Below, one piece after another: positions 18,401-24,309 of a stretch of DNA of 24,309 bases. Numbering within the stretch: the stretch's first letter is position 1; every line of letters begins with the position of its first letter. Made by a program: the position numbers and the translations under genes. The stretch is taken from positions 1 through 24,309 of IMG/VR virus record IMGVR_UViG_3300042303_000181; one strand, given 5' to 3'. Source of the stretch: a virus. Below the pieces are notes generated by a model, which saw nothing but the letters and a program-made list of their open reading frames with translations, did no database searches and was not told the origin of the DNA.

Positions 18401-20309
18401 GACAAGCGAACACTATCGAGACGGTGATCGCCAAACAATCTTCTCTATTCGTGGCGTTGCTGCACGACTAGGTAAAGACGTGGGCCGCATGAGCTCCAAC
18501 GAATCGTACCGTATGCTTGTTGCACAGTTTGGCAATACAGGTATTGAAGTACTTGGTGAGGATTTGTCACGTTCGCTTTACGAAAAGGCTTACCAAAAAG
18601 TCTCACGCATGAGTGAAGACGATCTCAATCAATCCGTAGTTCGTGTTGGTGCTGACATTGCAGAAGCTGAAGGCGGAACAGCAGCTTTTTCTTCCGGTGT
18701 GCCCAACCCAAAGGCCGCTTTCAACGCTGCGCTTAAAGAAGAATACGGTCGTCTTGTTGTTATTGAGATGGCGAACCGTGGATTTAAAGCTATTGATCCG
18801 TACAGCAAAATTACTTCACGTATGCCGATTGCTCGCGTTACTCATGAAACTATGTTTGTTCCTACAGGTTTCTCTGAAGCTATTGCAAAGGTTGAGGCTG
18901 TCATTGACCCAGCTTCATGGAACGGATTTCTTCGTGGTGCCCACAAGGTAACAAGCCAATTCAAAACATCAACCCTTGTGTTGTCTGTCGCCTGGCAGCT
19001 TGGCGACCTTTTCTCCAACATGATTATTGCTCAAATGAGCGGTGTCAATGTGGTGGACATGATTCGCCGCATGAAGGAAGTTAAGGCTGAAGAGTACGGC
19101 CCTGGTCTACGCACCCTTGTAGATGCAACTTCAGAATTGCCAACCCCTACCCCCAAGATTCGAATTGCTAAAGAATCACCAATTCAGGACATTAGCGCTT
19201 CTTTGGCTGACCGCCGGTACTTGTACAACATTCCGGAAGGAAACGCACTTCCTCCATTGCTGACTCGTTTGACAGGAAAGCAATACCCGGAAGCCGTTCG
19301 TGGCCGAGGCGTAATCAACACTTCGTTCAAGATCAACGAAACAATCAACCGTATTCAGCGTCACGCCTATTTCCTTGAAGTTCTTGATACCAAATTAAAG
19401 GCTAAGGGTGTTGACCTTGACACCGTTGCTGCTGACGGTTCTTGGAAGAACGATCCGGAATTGCGTAAGATTGTTCTTGAAGCTGCAGACACTGCAAACG
19501 ACTTCTTGGGTGACTTTGCTGACCTTTCGATGAGTGAACGAAAGTATGTGACCCCTTTTATTCCTTTCTACGCATGGACAAAGCACATCCATAAAGTGTT
19601 CATGATGCTCGGTTCCGACAGCCCGCAGTCTCTTCGCTGGTACATTTACATGGGAACACTTGTTTACGATCCCGACGAAGACCCCATGGGCTTGCGATAC
19701 GGCAACCCAACATGGTTCGGCGGAGCATTCTCAACAAACATTCTTAACCCGTTTGGTGACGTTTTCGGTGGTCCAATTGGTTCAGTCCTTGCCGACGAGG
19801 ATGTTAGGCCAGCGCTTAACACCCTTGGCCCCGTACCACGTATTGGTGCTGCGGTGCTGACTGGAAGAAATATTGCCAAAGGCTTCCAGCCGATTTCTAG
19901 GCCGTCGGGAAGTGGTGCGTACACACTCAGCGGATCAGAAATTTCACCGCCACTTCTTCCTTTTACTCGCCCACGTGAATTGCTTGGATTTACTGCACAG
20001 CAGTTCCCAATTGTTAGCCGCGCCATGAACGTTGCACCCGGATCACGCATTCCAGGTACTCGCATTGCCCTTGGTCCGGTTGCTCGTTACGACACTGGCG
20101 AAGTTCGTCTCAACCCACGCACTCGTCAACCCAATGTCAAGTACGGTGGCAGGTTGGCAGCTGTTGGACGCTTGTTCTCTCTTCCAGGTATTCCGTACCA
20201 GGCAGATAGTCAAATTGAAGATGTGATGCGTAGTGCTCGTGACCGTCTGCGTACTATTGAAACCCTCAAGCGCCGTAGGGCCATTGAGACTGGTGATACG
20301 GTGCCCTGA
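12468..20309 (+). CDS. Giant multidomain internal virion / ejection protein (2613 residues)
   Basis: An unusually long protein. Residues 1-40 are Pro-rich and basic, ending in a Gly/Asp linker. About 190-240 is Ala/Ser-rich helix. About 645-760 is charged coiled coil, interrupted at 678-712 by a helix-turn-helix-like stretch (AHLAGMNEKAIARKYRIPVS). Residues 1399-1502 match the DUF6884 pattern: DYVIIPCGAAKG, then YQGSMFKDA, then IYIISAEYGLLRLDDVIEPY, then GDPGSV. About 1850-1970 is Lys/Arg-rich helix. About 2165-2190 is hydrophobic (STLVLSVAWQLGDLF). Residues 2363-2370, PFIPFYAW, belong to a C-terminal region I recall from very large phage proteins. Length, position after smaller internal proteins and lack of a tail tube favour an ejection protein, comparable in role to T7 gp16, over a tape measure. 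The ATG at 12468 (TAATG) is preferred to an upstream TTG. Confidence 0.7.
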   Translation: MVIPAQPRKLQPIATKPRLPPIPIPRPTPSTGGGGGDDDGNSWFDNFADDVTNVELKLWNGLPYIGRKSPASSSSLSPVAGKSRFQTETREVANVVRNVPSGAIRFFGGLGIDLVKQSTPFIWQDERPYSDPNSTTRQFATSVGNTLQFWNRVPDYAEQWQAGGPISGMLIEDLGNISFIGRGAARGASSISKATGASAAESAAAASVASRSAAASATRGAMADAAAAAERAALYTAKSERMAKISGWADRTASRTGHAIDYVDKAANFPFKPYVWAGKGLGRAYREGLYVEQLSTGWGARAAKSYIQQIDDLRKANPEMPDNHPDLQLLRKKAARNIAISLTHATKAKIRQAVRNSEFEAELVKQTLLNIQKNPEFKDVVNPATGEAWGELSQIENEAIIAVINGRAALVKYLVENLNKTPEEIAELGRYDATPEYHLSGSGARLSIDFVNGNLSPEQYQRLSSAVEGLMKALVEVAQKSVDGVGRRSALSTDYLIPLPFVNRLKIAVAKSKNKALIDLFAEAEENGIFELPANDPVRQQFLMAIVEALPDELALDPSMYPASMRENIEFYRRVRRSFNQEATGAALGEPLPPRDGRPRAPKGPWDPFKDSDPDAEVTDRPEQFDMPPSRGRLNAAENLLGKTKEKLKKLGDEILKITDKIALLEEKHVKLQQQVRKYDVVDAHLAGMNEKAIARKYRIPVSEVREIIAKSPVVKQAAKLAETTARLEELQKVIGKKRASLPENAVDAELAVLQQELANAQAAAASARQAVDAARNINEIARQADESAISNLTDAIVLADDELYDGEMAFERAGGDLDTLKVEVDPKEVFPVTPERGDAYIEQLKAVAQQALEGLEGSSLQAVIPNFVTAIESAWNDANEFMENAQTPAELRVADLRMEQLGDVINDVTQELNKAFYETPEGMTMEQAVGEAIVKVLGDETNQRVIAGTAPLTKGGVVRGGEPRTTIFNKLNTKRNDAGALDLGLINDWSNPNIIIMKKGAAIDELIQSIIDDTADTSVFPQREVSSKVGTVHQLATAANIIARYVKEVRAATTKEAKIQLILNPPDYVPAELYAEMTRGMSRDTIPADENGPTHPLRKFSKKSYEYLRKSLEELNKIENHFAVHKTATQITWTNARIPGVRVIRDSQGGAPTIEITLPSVPKTGVIPSLKFSVDAPVETVLQYLDILEDAINKDRGAQELNFGAGMENNIGWLVRIEGLTKAKASLKTAALKDIATLRKAIQDIPEWSRSTGIELVRPDSLIPGVRDNIVPIDRNASDIQDLFWDEEQWPGREEASSVASNIFAELDDFDPTEGLTQDQTILNNIPVDDPVLRQQIIDVLKEAIENELKGSKKFSLASDLKYVVDVIEGRGEVKRLAKVDDVLEQAKPPTAKNTRADYVIIPCGAAKGPVATTAAEMYQGSMFKDALATAREMFDDDRIYIISAEYGLLRLDDVIEPYDKKLGDPGSVDSTTISMQLRDEGLKRGSSILSLLPKEYHNLLQRGVEGPIKANPNKLTVEQYFAGTRGIGEQKGRLSNLRKETAAQRAEAAADGAALIDPELEQLANSVAQDPALYANFRGQVEERAMLERDIESMRNPTPEDIETYRKDAQAKAQEEVRTYAGVLEGIGGKWDRANDSVTFYVNVRSGTAEWEWWDKLDSRERRRLARTYFRSTTERSTAAKGPKLIRVADNIDQLADPYGLTPDEWGQQFLETVREYERAKKALKESKSKNFDPLAAIDENPELQQAQDYLDRLINEEGVDNDLVTVVNRAREILGDNEIPSLRVIADKPTDVVPERKISDPTVRRAAYEADVINAMAKDATKKMRAAQRATERLAAFEEFIVQSEKYRGEAERLIQLQKTGTKARLALAKNAATQSALREKIKDKKKKARKLKIIENRLESSQTLADIQSMGGAAPLRVAMEGGYPSEQFAVGLPDGEDFQFQGPMYVPTGRPAVFTGGLAMDLQRAGLSGFEILTSEHYRDGDRQTIFSIRGVAARLGKDVGRMSSNESYRMLVAQFGNTGIEVLGEDLSRSLYEKAYQKVSRMSEDDLNQSVVRVGADIAEAEGGTAAFSSGVPNPKAAFNAALKEEYGRLVVIEMANRGFKAIDPYSKITSRMPIARVTHETMFVPTGFSEAIAKVEAVIDPASWNGFLRGAHKVTSQFKTSTLVLSVAWQLGDLFSNMIIAQMSGVNVVDMIRRMKEVKAEEYGPGLRTLVDATSELPTPTPKIRIAKESPIQDISASLADRRYLYNIPEGNALPPLLTRLTGKQYPEAVRGRGVINTSFKINETINRIQRHAYFLEVLDTKLKAKGVDLDTVAADGSWKNDPELRKIVLEAADTANDFLGDFADLSMSERKYVTPFIPFYAWTKHIHKVFMMLGSDSPQSLRWYIYMGTLVYDPDEDPMGLRYGNPTWFGGAFSTNILNPFGDVFGGPIGSVLADEDVRPALNTLGPVPRIGAAVLTGRNIAKGFQPISRPSGSGAYTLSGSEISPPLLPFTRPRELLGFTAQQFPIVSRAMNVAPGSRIPGTRIALGPVARYDTGEVRLNPRTRQPNVKYGGRLAAVGRLFSLPGIPYQADSQIEDVMRSARDRLRTIETLKRRRAIETGDTVP

Positions 20310-20677
20310 TGGAATACAGCGTGATAGTGAAGGGCCAGCGCCCCTGGACAACTAACCAGGAGCGTAAGAAGGGTTCCCACTATCAGCGGGCTGCCATTAC
20401 CAAGTGGTGGAGGGAGGCGTTCCGAGACGCTGCGCTTGAGGCCGGGATTCCCCATTTCCGGTCTATCCGTATCGAGGTTACCCCAATCCTGCCTGACCGC
20501 AAGTTTCAAGACACTGGGGCCTGCTACCCCACAGCCAAGGCAGCTATTGACGGGCTGGTAGACGCTGGTGTAGTTGACGACGATGCCCCTGGATACGTCC
20601 CTACCATTACCTTTCACGCTCCTGTATTATCTAAAGAGGCAGGATTAGAGCTGCTCATTATCCCCGAAGGTATTTAG
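20309..20677 (+). CDS. RusA-like Holliday junction resolvase
   Basis: A 122-residue nuclease. It has the RusA order: an N-terminal strand YSVIVKGQRPWTTN, a helix with WWREAF, a strand (IRIEVTPIL), then QDTGACYPTAKAAIDGLVDA and a VVDDDAPGY turn. Likely metal-binding residues are D68, D81 and the D90-D92 cluster; K77 fits the conserved lysine. The usual DxDN is reduced to D-T-G-A, a variant I recall from actinobacterial phages with Asn at the last place. RusA resolves branched DNA before packaging. It begins in a TGATG overlap with the giant gene, an unusual place for a DNA-metabolism enzyme. Length is normal for the family. Confidence 0.75.
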   Translation: MEYSVIVKGQRPWTTNQERKKGSHYQRAAITKWWREAFRDAALEAGIPHFRSIRIEVTPILPDRKFQDTGACYPTAKAAIDGLVDAGVVDDDAPGYVPTITFHAPVLSKEAGLELLIIPEGI

Positions 20678-20681
20678 AACA

Positions 20682-20957
20682 ATGGCAGTAAACGATTCAG
20701 GATCAGCAGCAAAAAAACGTCTTGCAGAAGAAAAAGCAGGCCGGGGGCGTAACCGCCGAGACAAATACGGCAATTCAGGGTTTGGCGAAACATTCAGCGG
20801 CGTCATGAAAAAAGATCAGGCCAAATTAAACGCAACAAACAAAACCCTTCCGCCTTATAATCGCGGTGCGGCTACCAAATACAACAAGCGCGGCAATATC
20901 ACCGAAGTCACCTACGGATACACAGATAATGAAGGTCGTCGGGAGATGAAAAAGTAA
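20682..20957 (+). CDS. Small basic hypothetical protein, 91 residues
   Basis: A polar, strongly basic protein with no hydrophobic core apparent in its first half (AAKKRLAEEKAGRGRNRRDK). A Gly/Asn/Tyr-rich second half follows (YNKRGNITEVTYGYTDNEG). It may be largely disordered or bind nucleic acid. AAGG at 20667-20670 is 11 bases from the ATG, so the ribosome site is weak. It lies between the nuclease and the paralogue pair; no family is recognised. Confidence 0.6.
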   Translation: MAVNDSGSAAKKRLAEEKAGRGRNRRDKYGNSGFGETFSGVMKKDQAKLNATNKTLPPYNRGAATKYNKRGNITEVTYGYTDNEGRREMKK

Positions 20958-20958
20958 A

Positions 20959-21978
20959 GTAATGCTTCGTCCACCCGTCACGCCTAAGAAGAGAACTTTC
21001 CAGGATGCCCCGGAAATTGTTACTCCTGCCTGGCTAGAAGCACTTACCAACAGAAAAACTGCTGCGACTCCACAAGCGCCATCAAGACCAAATCCCGGCA
21101 CGGGGGAAATGGTCGACGGGGGTAAGTACGGAACCTACGATTCCAATAAGTGGGGTGGCTTGTATGGCCTGGCAGTAGATGCTGCAAAGGTTGGCGATTT
21201 TCTTGTTGGGAATCCGGCAAAATCTATGTGGCGCACTCTTAAAGGAGAAAATGCAAACACAGCTTTCAACCCGAACAGCGGGGCAAGCATTACACAACGA
21301 CTTGGTGCTTTTGGCGAAGATGCCATGAACTTTGCATCCGTATTCCCTGCTATGCGGACAGCAGGAGCTGCACGTAATCCGTTTGCCCGAGTGCGTTTGC
21401 CGCAAAATATGACCGCCCCCCCGCTATATGAATATGGGCTCCACACAACAAAAAACCCATCATTAACTTACGTTGACCCCAATGTAACCAAGAACATGGG
21501 AGCGGCAAAAGACGCTTTAGATGGATACGCCTACCAATGGAGATTGAGCGACCCTAGAACTGGCGCAGGGTATGACACATTGGCTGATCGTGCAACTACG
21601 GATGCAATGGCTTGGTCTGATCGACTTTCAAACAATATGAGCATCGATTCCATTAATACCTATCTTACAAGAGGTAGGGCAGAGGGGGTAATTGATGATG
21701 CTAATCTTGCTAAAGAATTGGTTGATGGGAGAAATAAAGCGGCCGCAGTTCCAGGGCCATTGGAAATTTTTGGAAAAGTTTCTTACGATGCTGATTCTTA
21801 TTTTCCCAACAGGGGAGCATATGAAGAGGCTATTAAAAATATGATCGCCAATCGCAAAAGAGAAATTGCTCTCAACAACAAAAGACTAATGTATGCGCGT
21901 GGGCTTCTTCCTGAAGGCTACAATCTTTTGCCGGAGAAGTAATGCTTCGTCCGCCTGTCACGCCTAAGAAGAGAACTC
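20959..21978 (+). repeat. Duplicated gene-start segment of the paralogue pair
   Basis: About 40 bases around the start of the gene at 20962 recur around the start at 21942. Both read AGTAATGCTTCGTCC and then differ at only two synonymous sites through the codons for residues 1-12 (to AAGAAGAGAACT). The copies are 980 bases apart. The near-identity at nucleotide level, with divergence downstream, points to duplication or recombination using this short block as an anchor. Confidence 0.8.
20962..21942 (+). CDS. Paralogue 1: conserved N-terminal module with variable C-terminus
   Basis: A 326-residue protein of unknown function. Residues 1-12 (MLRPPVTPKKRT) are identical to those of the next gene, followed by a similar PAWLEAL stretch. 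A second shared block spans about 97-137 (NTAFNPNSGAS, FGEDAMNFASVFPAMRTA). The rest is unrelated to the neighbour. It starts near YEYGLHTTKNPSL and includes TGAGYDTLADRATTDAMAW and a charged C-terminal helix (KNMIANRKREIALNNKRLMY). GC falls from about 50% (21121-21180) to about 37% (21781-21840). It has no signal peptide or membrane segment. With ejection genes upstream, it may be a packaged effector or a virion protein. Stop and next start overlap as TAATG. Confidence 0.7.
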   Translation: MLRPPVTPKKRTFQDAPEIVTPAWLEALTNRKTAATPQAPSRPNPGTGEMVDGGKYGTYDSNKWGGLYGLAVDAAKVGDFLVGNPAKSMWRTLKGENANTAFNPNSGASITQRLGAFGEDAMNFASVFPAMRTAGAARNPFARVRLPQNMTAPPLYEYGLHTTKNPSLTYVDPNVTKNMGAAKDALDGYAYQWRLSDPRTGAGYDTLADRATTDAMAWSDRLSNNMSIDSINTYLTRGRAEGVIDDANLAKELVDGRNKAAAVPGPLEIFGKVSYDADSYFPNRGAYEEAIKNMIANRKREIALNNKRLMYARGLLPEGYNLLPEK

Positions 21979-24309
21979 CAGCTGTCCCTGAGCAGCCGGA
22001 GATTCCTGCTGCCTGGCTAGAGGCGCTTAACAATAGCGGCACCACTGTAGCCTCAGCCAACGCTGGCACTGTTAGTCCAAGAAAACAGTTCACAAACGTC
22101 CGGCAAGCGGAACAGGCCATTGATTCCCGTCAGCAAGCCGAGGCTAACTACAGGGCATATTACGACAAGCGTGTTCCTGTAAAGACCATCGCCCCTTACA
22201 TGGGTGGAGACGTCTACTCTGACTCCGTAGGGCAGATGATCAAGTTTGCGGGTGACAACCTAATCAAATACCCTTTACAGTCTTTTGGGCGTACCGCGTC
22301 TTTGCAAAACGCCGATACGGCATTGAACCCATTTAGCGGCGCAAGCACCTCGGAACGACTTATGGCTCTAGGCGAAGATGCTATAAACATTGCTAGCGTT
22401 ATTCCCGGAGTTAGGACAGCTGCCCAATCCAGTGCACCCTTAAAGCAGGCTGGTAAAAACTTCTTCTCAGGCCTTGCCGCAAGTAGGGCGGCACGAGCAC
22501 AAGCAAGAAGCGGGTGGACGCCACCGTTAATGCAACCATTTGAATACGCTCCTCCACGTCTTGAAGGCATTACTCGTGAAGCTCGTGAAGCTGCCGGTGA
22601 TTTAGCTTTGCTTCAACAGCAATCAATGGTAAAACCTGGAATTGAATATGGTGCTTCAGCTACTGGAGTAACCGGAATGAACAGACCGGAATGGATTGAA
22701 AAACTACCTGAAGGGTTTCAACGATTTTGGCATACAAATCCGCAGGGCGCTTCTCTTCCTTCTAAATTAAGTTCTATGAAAGAAGCTGCAAGACTTAGAG
22801 GTCGACGTGGATCCGGTGCGACGCAAGCATTTAGTGGCGGTATATACAACACTGATTCCGGTGCCATGTCATTAACGTATCTTGACGACATGGGCAATCC
22901 AGTTATCAGAGATAGATTCCCGTCGTCTGTTTTGCCTAAAAATTTTGTTGATGATTTAATGCCAGGCTACGGCGTATACGACAAACCTTGGATGAGAAAT
23001 GGAAGTAGCGGGAGTGTTTACGGAGAACAAATTCCATATCGAGAAATTGGAGAAGAAATCAGAAAAGCTCAATTGGATGATTTTAGAAATCAATTTGTTG
23101 GTTTAAATTCTCGCGCTAGCAATATTCCATTTCGCACTGATAGCCCATATTACGGACAAGATTTTGGTGACATGACAGTTAAAGAACTTCTTGACAGTGT
23201 CGCAACAAAAGAAGAAGCTTTGGCAATAATTAACGATTCAATTCGTCCTATAGTTTTTGAACAAAACCCTCAAAACGCTTTTGAAAGCATGTTGAAAAAG
23301 TTTGGGAATAGAAACGTTGACTACGGAATGAAAGAAGCCGCCTTAAATCAAGAAATTAGATTTAAGCATCCCGTAGTACGGGGAACAAAAGGATCGTATT
23401 CAAAAACAGCTGTCGTGGATCCGAATAGCGGTCTTTATCTTTCTCCCAATAATAATTTCCGTCCAGCAGAAATGCCTTTTTCTGAAGGCTATTATCAACA
23501 AATAGATAATTTATCTGCACAATGGAAAGCGGATACAATTAAGCGAATACAAGATCAAATGAAAGGTTGGAAGAACACTCCTGAACAAATTGCGCTTCAC
23601 ATGGATGACGCCTTTTTCCAATACCTAGACGAAGTAAACCCGTATAACTATTTTAAAAATAGAGATTTGCAACCAAAATTTCAAATGGGTACACCAAATG
23701 TTGGCGGACAAAACTATTGGGATTTGCCGGTTGTTAAAGATTCTGATGGAGTGATCCAGTCCGTTGGCGACCTTAAAGCTATGGATATTAGAACAGCTGG
23801 CGGATCTAAGGAAATGTTTGAAAATCTTGCTGACGAATGGAAAGATTTTATTTATCAAAACTATCCACAGTTATCAAATGATCAGGGCGTCAACACTCAA
23901 TTAGATGCTCTTAGAAACCTGCATACATCTTCAGCAAAAACAAAAGGTTATCATAATATTCAAAATGAGCTTAGTGCACTTTTAGCGCAAGCCAATTCTG
24001 AAGCGGGCATAGCAACCGACATTTTTGGTGACTTGACTCCTAAAGAACAATTTTATGATTATTTAACTGACAGCGGTTATGGCGTTATCCCCCATACCGG
24101 TGGTGAAATTATGGGCGGCGATGTTCAGCATTTATCTTTAAATGTTTTAAAACCTGAACTTTTACCGCCTTCTAGTTACGTTTCTCCTGGTGTAAATTTT
24201 GATGAGCATTTGTCTCGTCTTGCGCGGGCAAGAGCAATGCAGATGCGGTATGCAAAATCAAATTCAACAGGGCGAGAATTTGGTGATTTCTTAAACAAGC
24301 AGAAATTAA
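21942..24309 (+). CDS. Paralogue 2: conserved N-terminal module, AT-rich C-terminal region with ART-like motif (3' end outside window)
   Basis: I translated this frame from the ATG at 21942 and found 789 codons without a stop; it is still open at the window end. Residues 1-12 equal those of paralogue 1. The block at about 123-165 (NADTALNPFSGAS, LGEDAINIASVIPGVRTA) is also shared. From about residue 205 onward it differs completely and becomes AT-rich: samples at 22081-22140 and 22201-22260 are 55% GC, those at 23041-23100 and 23641-23700 about 28-30%. Near residues 704-745 the pattern YDYLTDSGYGVIPHTGG, then GGDVQHLSLNVLKPELLPP resembles the end of ADP-ribosyltransferase-like domains in phage polyvalent proteins, which often read GYDGxxHTGG. 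The ART call is tentative, as catalytic R-S-E type residues cannot be assigned by eye. Confidence 0.7.
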   Translation, partial: MLRPPVTPKKRTPAVPEQPEIPAAWLEALNNSGTTVASANAGTVSPRKQFTNVRQAEQAIDSRQQAEANYRAYYDKRVPVKTIAPYMGGDVYSDSVGQMIKFAGDNLIKYPLQSFGRTASLQNADTALNPFSGASTSERLMALGEDAINIASVIPGVRTAAQSSAPLKQAGKNFFSGLAASRAARAQARSGWTPPLMQPFEYAPPRLEGITREAREAAGDLALLQQQSMVKPGIEYGASATGVTGMNRPEWIEKLPEGFQRFWHTNPQGASLPSKLSSMKEAARLRGRRGSGATQAFSGGIYNTDSGAMSLTYLDDMGNPVIRDRFPSSVLPKNFVDDLMPGYGVYDKPWMRNGSSGSVYGEQIPYREIGEEIRKAQLDDFRNQFVGLNSRASNIPFRTDSPYYGQDFGDMTVKELLDSVATKEEALAIINDSIRPIVFEQNPQNAFESMLKKFGNRNVDYGMKEAALNQEIRFKHPVVRGTKGSYSKTAVVDPNSGLYLSPNNNFRPAEMPFSEGYYQQIDNLSAQWKADTIKRIQDQMKGWKNTPEQIALHMDDAFFQYLDEVNPYNYFKNRDLQPKFQMGTPNVGGQNYWDLPVVKDSDGVIQSVGDLKAMDIRTAGGSKEMFENLADEWKDFIYQNYPQLSNDQGVNTQLDALRNLHTSSAKTKGYHNIQNELSALLAQANSEAGIATDIFGDLTPKEQFYDYLTDSGYGVIPHTGGEIMGGDVQHLSLNVLKPELLPPSSYVSPGVNFDEHLSRLARARAMQMRYAKSNSTGREFGDFLNKQKL

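Noticed and set aside
12468-20309. Tape measure protein reading of the giant gene
   Set aside because: There is no tail-tube gene or tail-assembly chaperone before it, it follows the lysis genes, and an adaptor and nozzle are present; an ejection protein fits better.

Overview
The window is a piece of a tailed double-stranded DNA phage genome. Every gene I support lies on the + strand, the genes are packed end to end, and virion, lysis and ejection-type genes follow one another. The order is: major capsid protein, a small head protein, three small structural proteins, two tail-fibre/adhesin proteins, an orphan gene, an adaptor, a nozzle-like protein, a lysis cassette, internal virion (ejection) protein candidates, and a RusA-type nuclease. 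There is no tail-tube gene, tail-assembly chaperone or tape measure. An adaptor plus a nozzle fits a short-tailed (podovirus-like) particle. The terminase, portal and replication genes must lie outside the window.

The host is an inference. The capsid protein, the RusA variant and a DUF6884-like domain resemble versions I associate with actinobacteria and their phages, and the lysin is a short M15-type peptidase. A Gram-positive, probably actinobacterial, host is my best guess. The genome is mixed in composition: about 50-55% GC in most structural genes, but about 23-37% in hand-counted samples of a few inserted stretches.

Layout. 1-230: non-coding leader with a promoter-like site, an operator-like palindrome, a degenerate direct repeat and a run of hairpins. 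231-1821: capsid and head protein, followed by a strong hairpin at 1833-1869. 1892-5377: small structural proteins, a collagen-like fibre and a glycine-rich, cysteine-bearing tip protein. 5390-6508: AT-rich orphan. 6529-8993: adaptor and nozzle. 8990-10143: small coiled-coil protein, holin-like protein, M15-type lysin and a second membrane protein. 10133-20309: four proteins that look like ejected internal proteins, ending in one of 2613 residues. 20309-24309: RusA-like nuclease, a small basic protein, and two adjacent paralogues of which the second runs off the window.

Genes are coupled mainly by TAATG or TGATG junctions, where the stop of one gene overlaps the start of the next. Two genes (6529 and 9214) instead have a -10-like box six bases before the ATG and no well-placed Shine-Dalgarno sequence, which suggests leaderless transcripts.

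The most interesting part is the right end. Two adjacent proteins share an identical 12-residue N-terminus and a second conserved block but have unrelated C-termini. In the second one GC content drops from about 55% to about 30% inside the reading frame, and the distal part ends with a motif resembling ADP-ribosyltransferase-like domains of phage polyvalent proteins. A trace of the shared block may also occur near the N-terminus of the 2613-residue protein. I propose that this phage carries virion-delivered effectors built as a common N-terminal module plus exchangeable C-terminal domains. No database search was possible; family names come from memory of sequence patterns.
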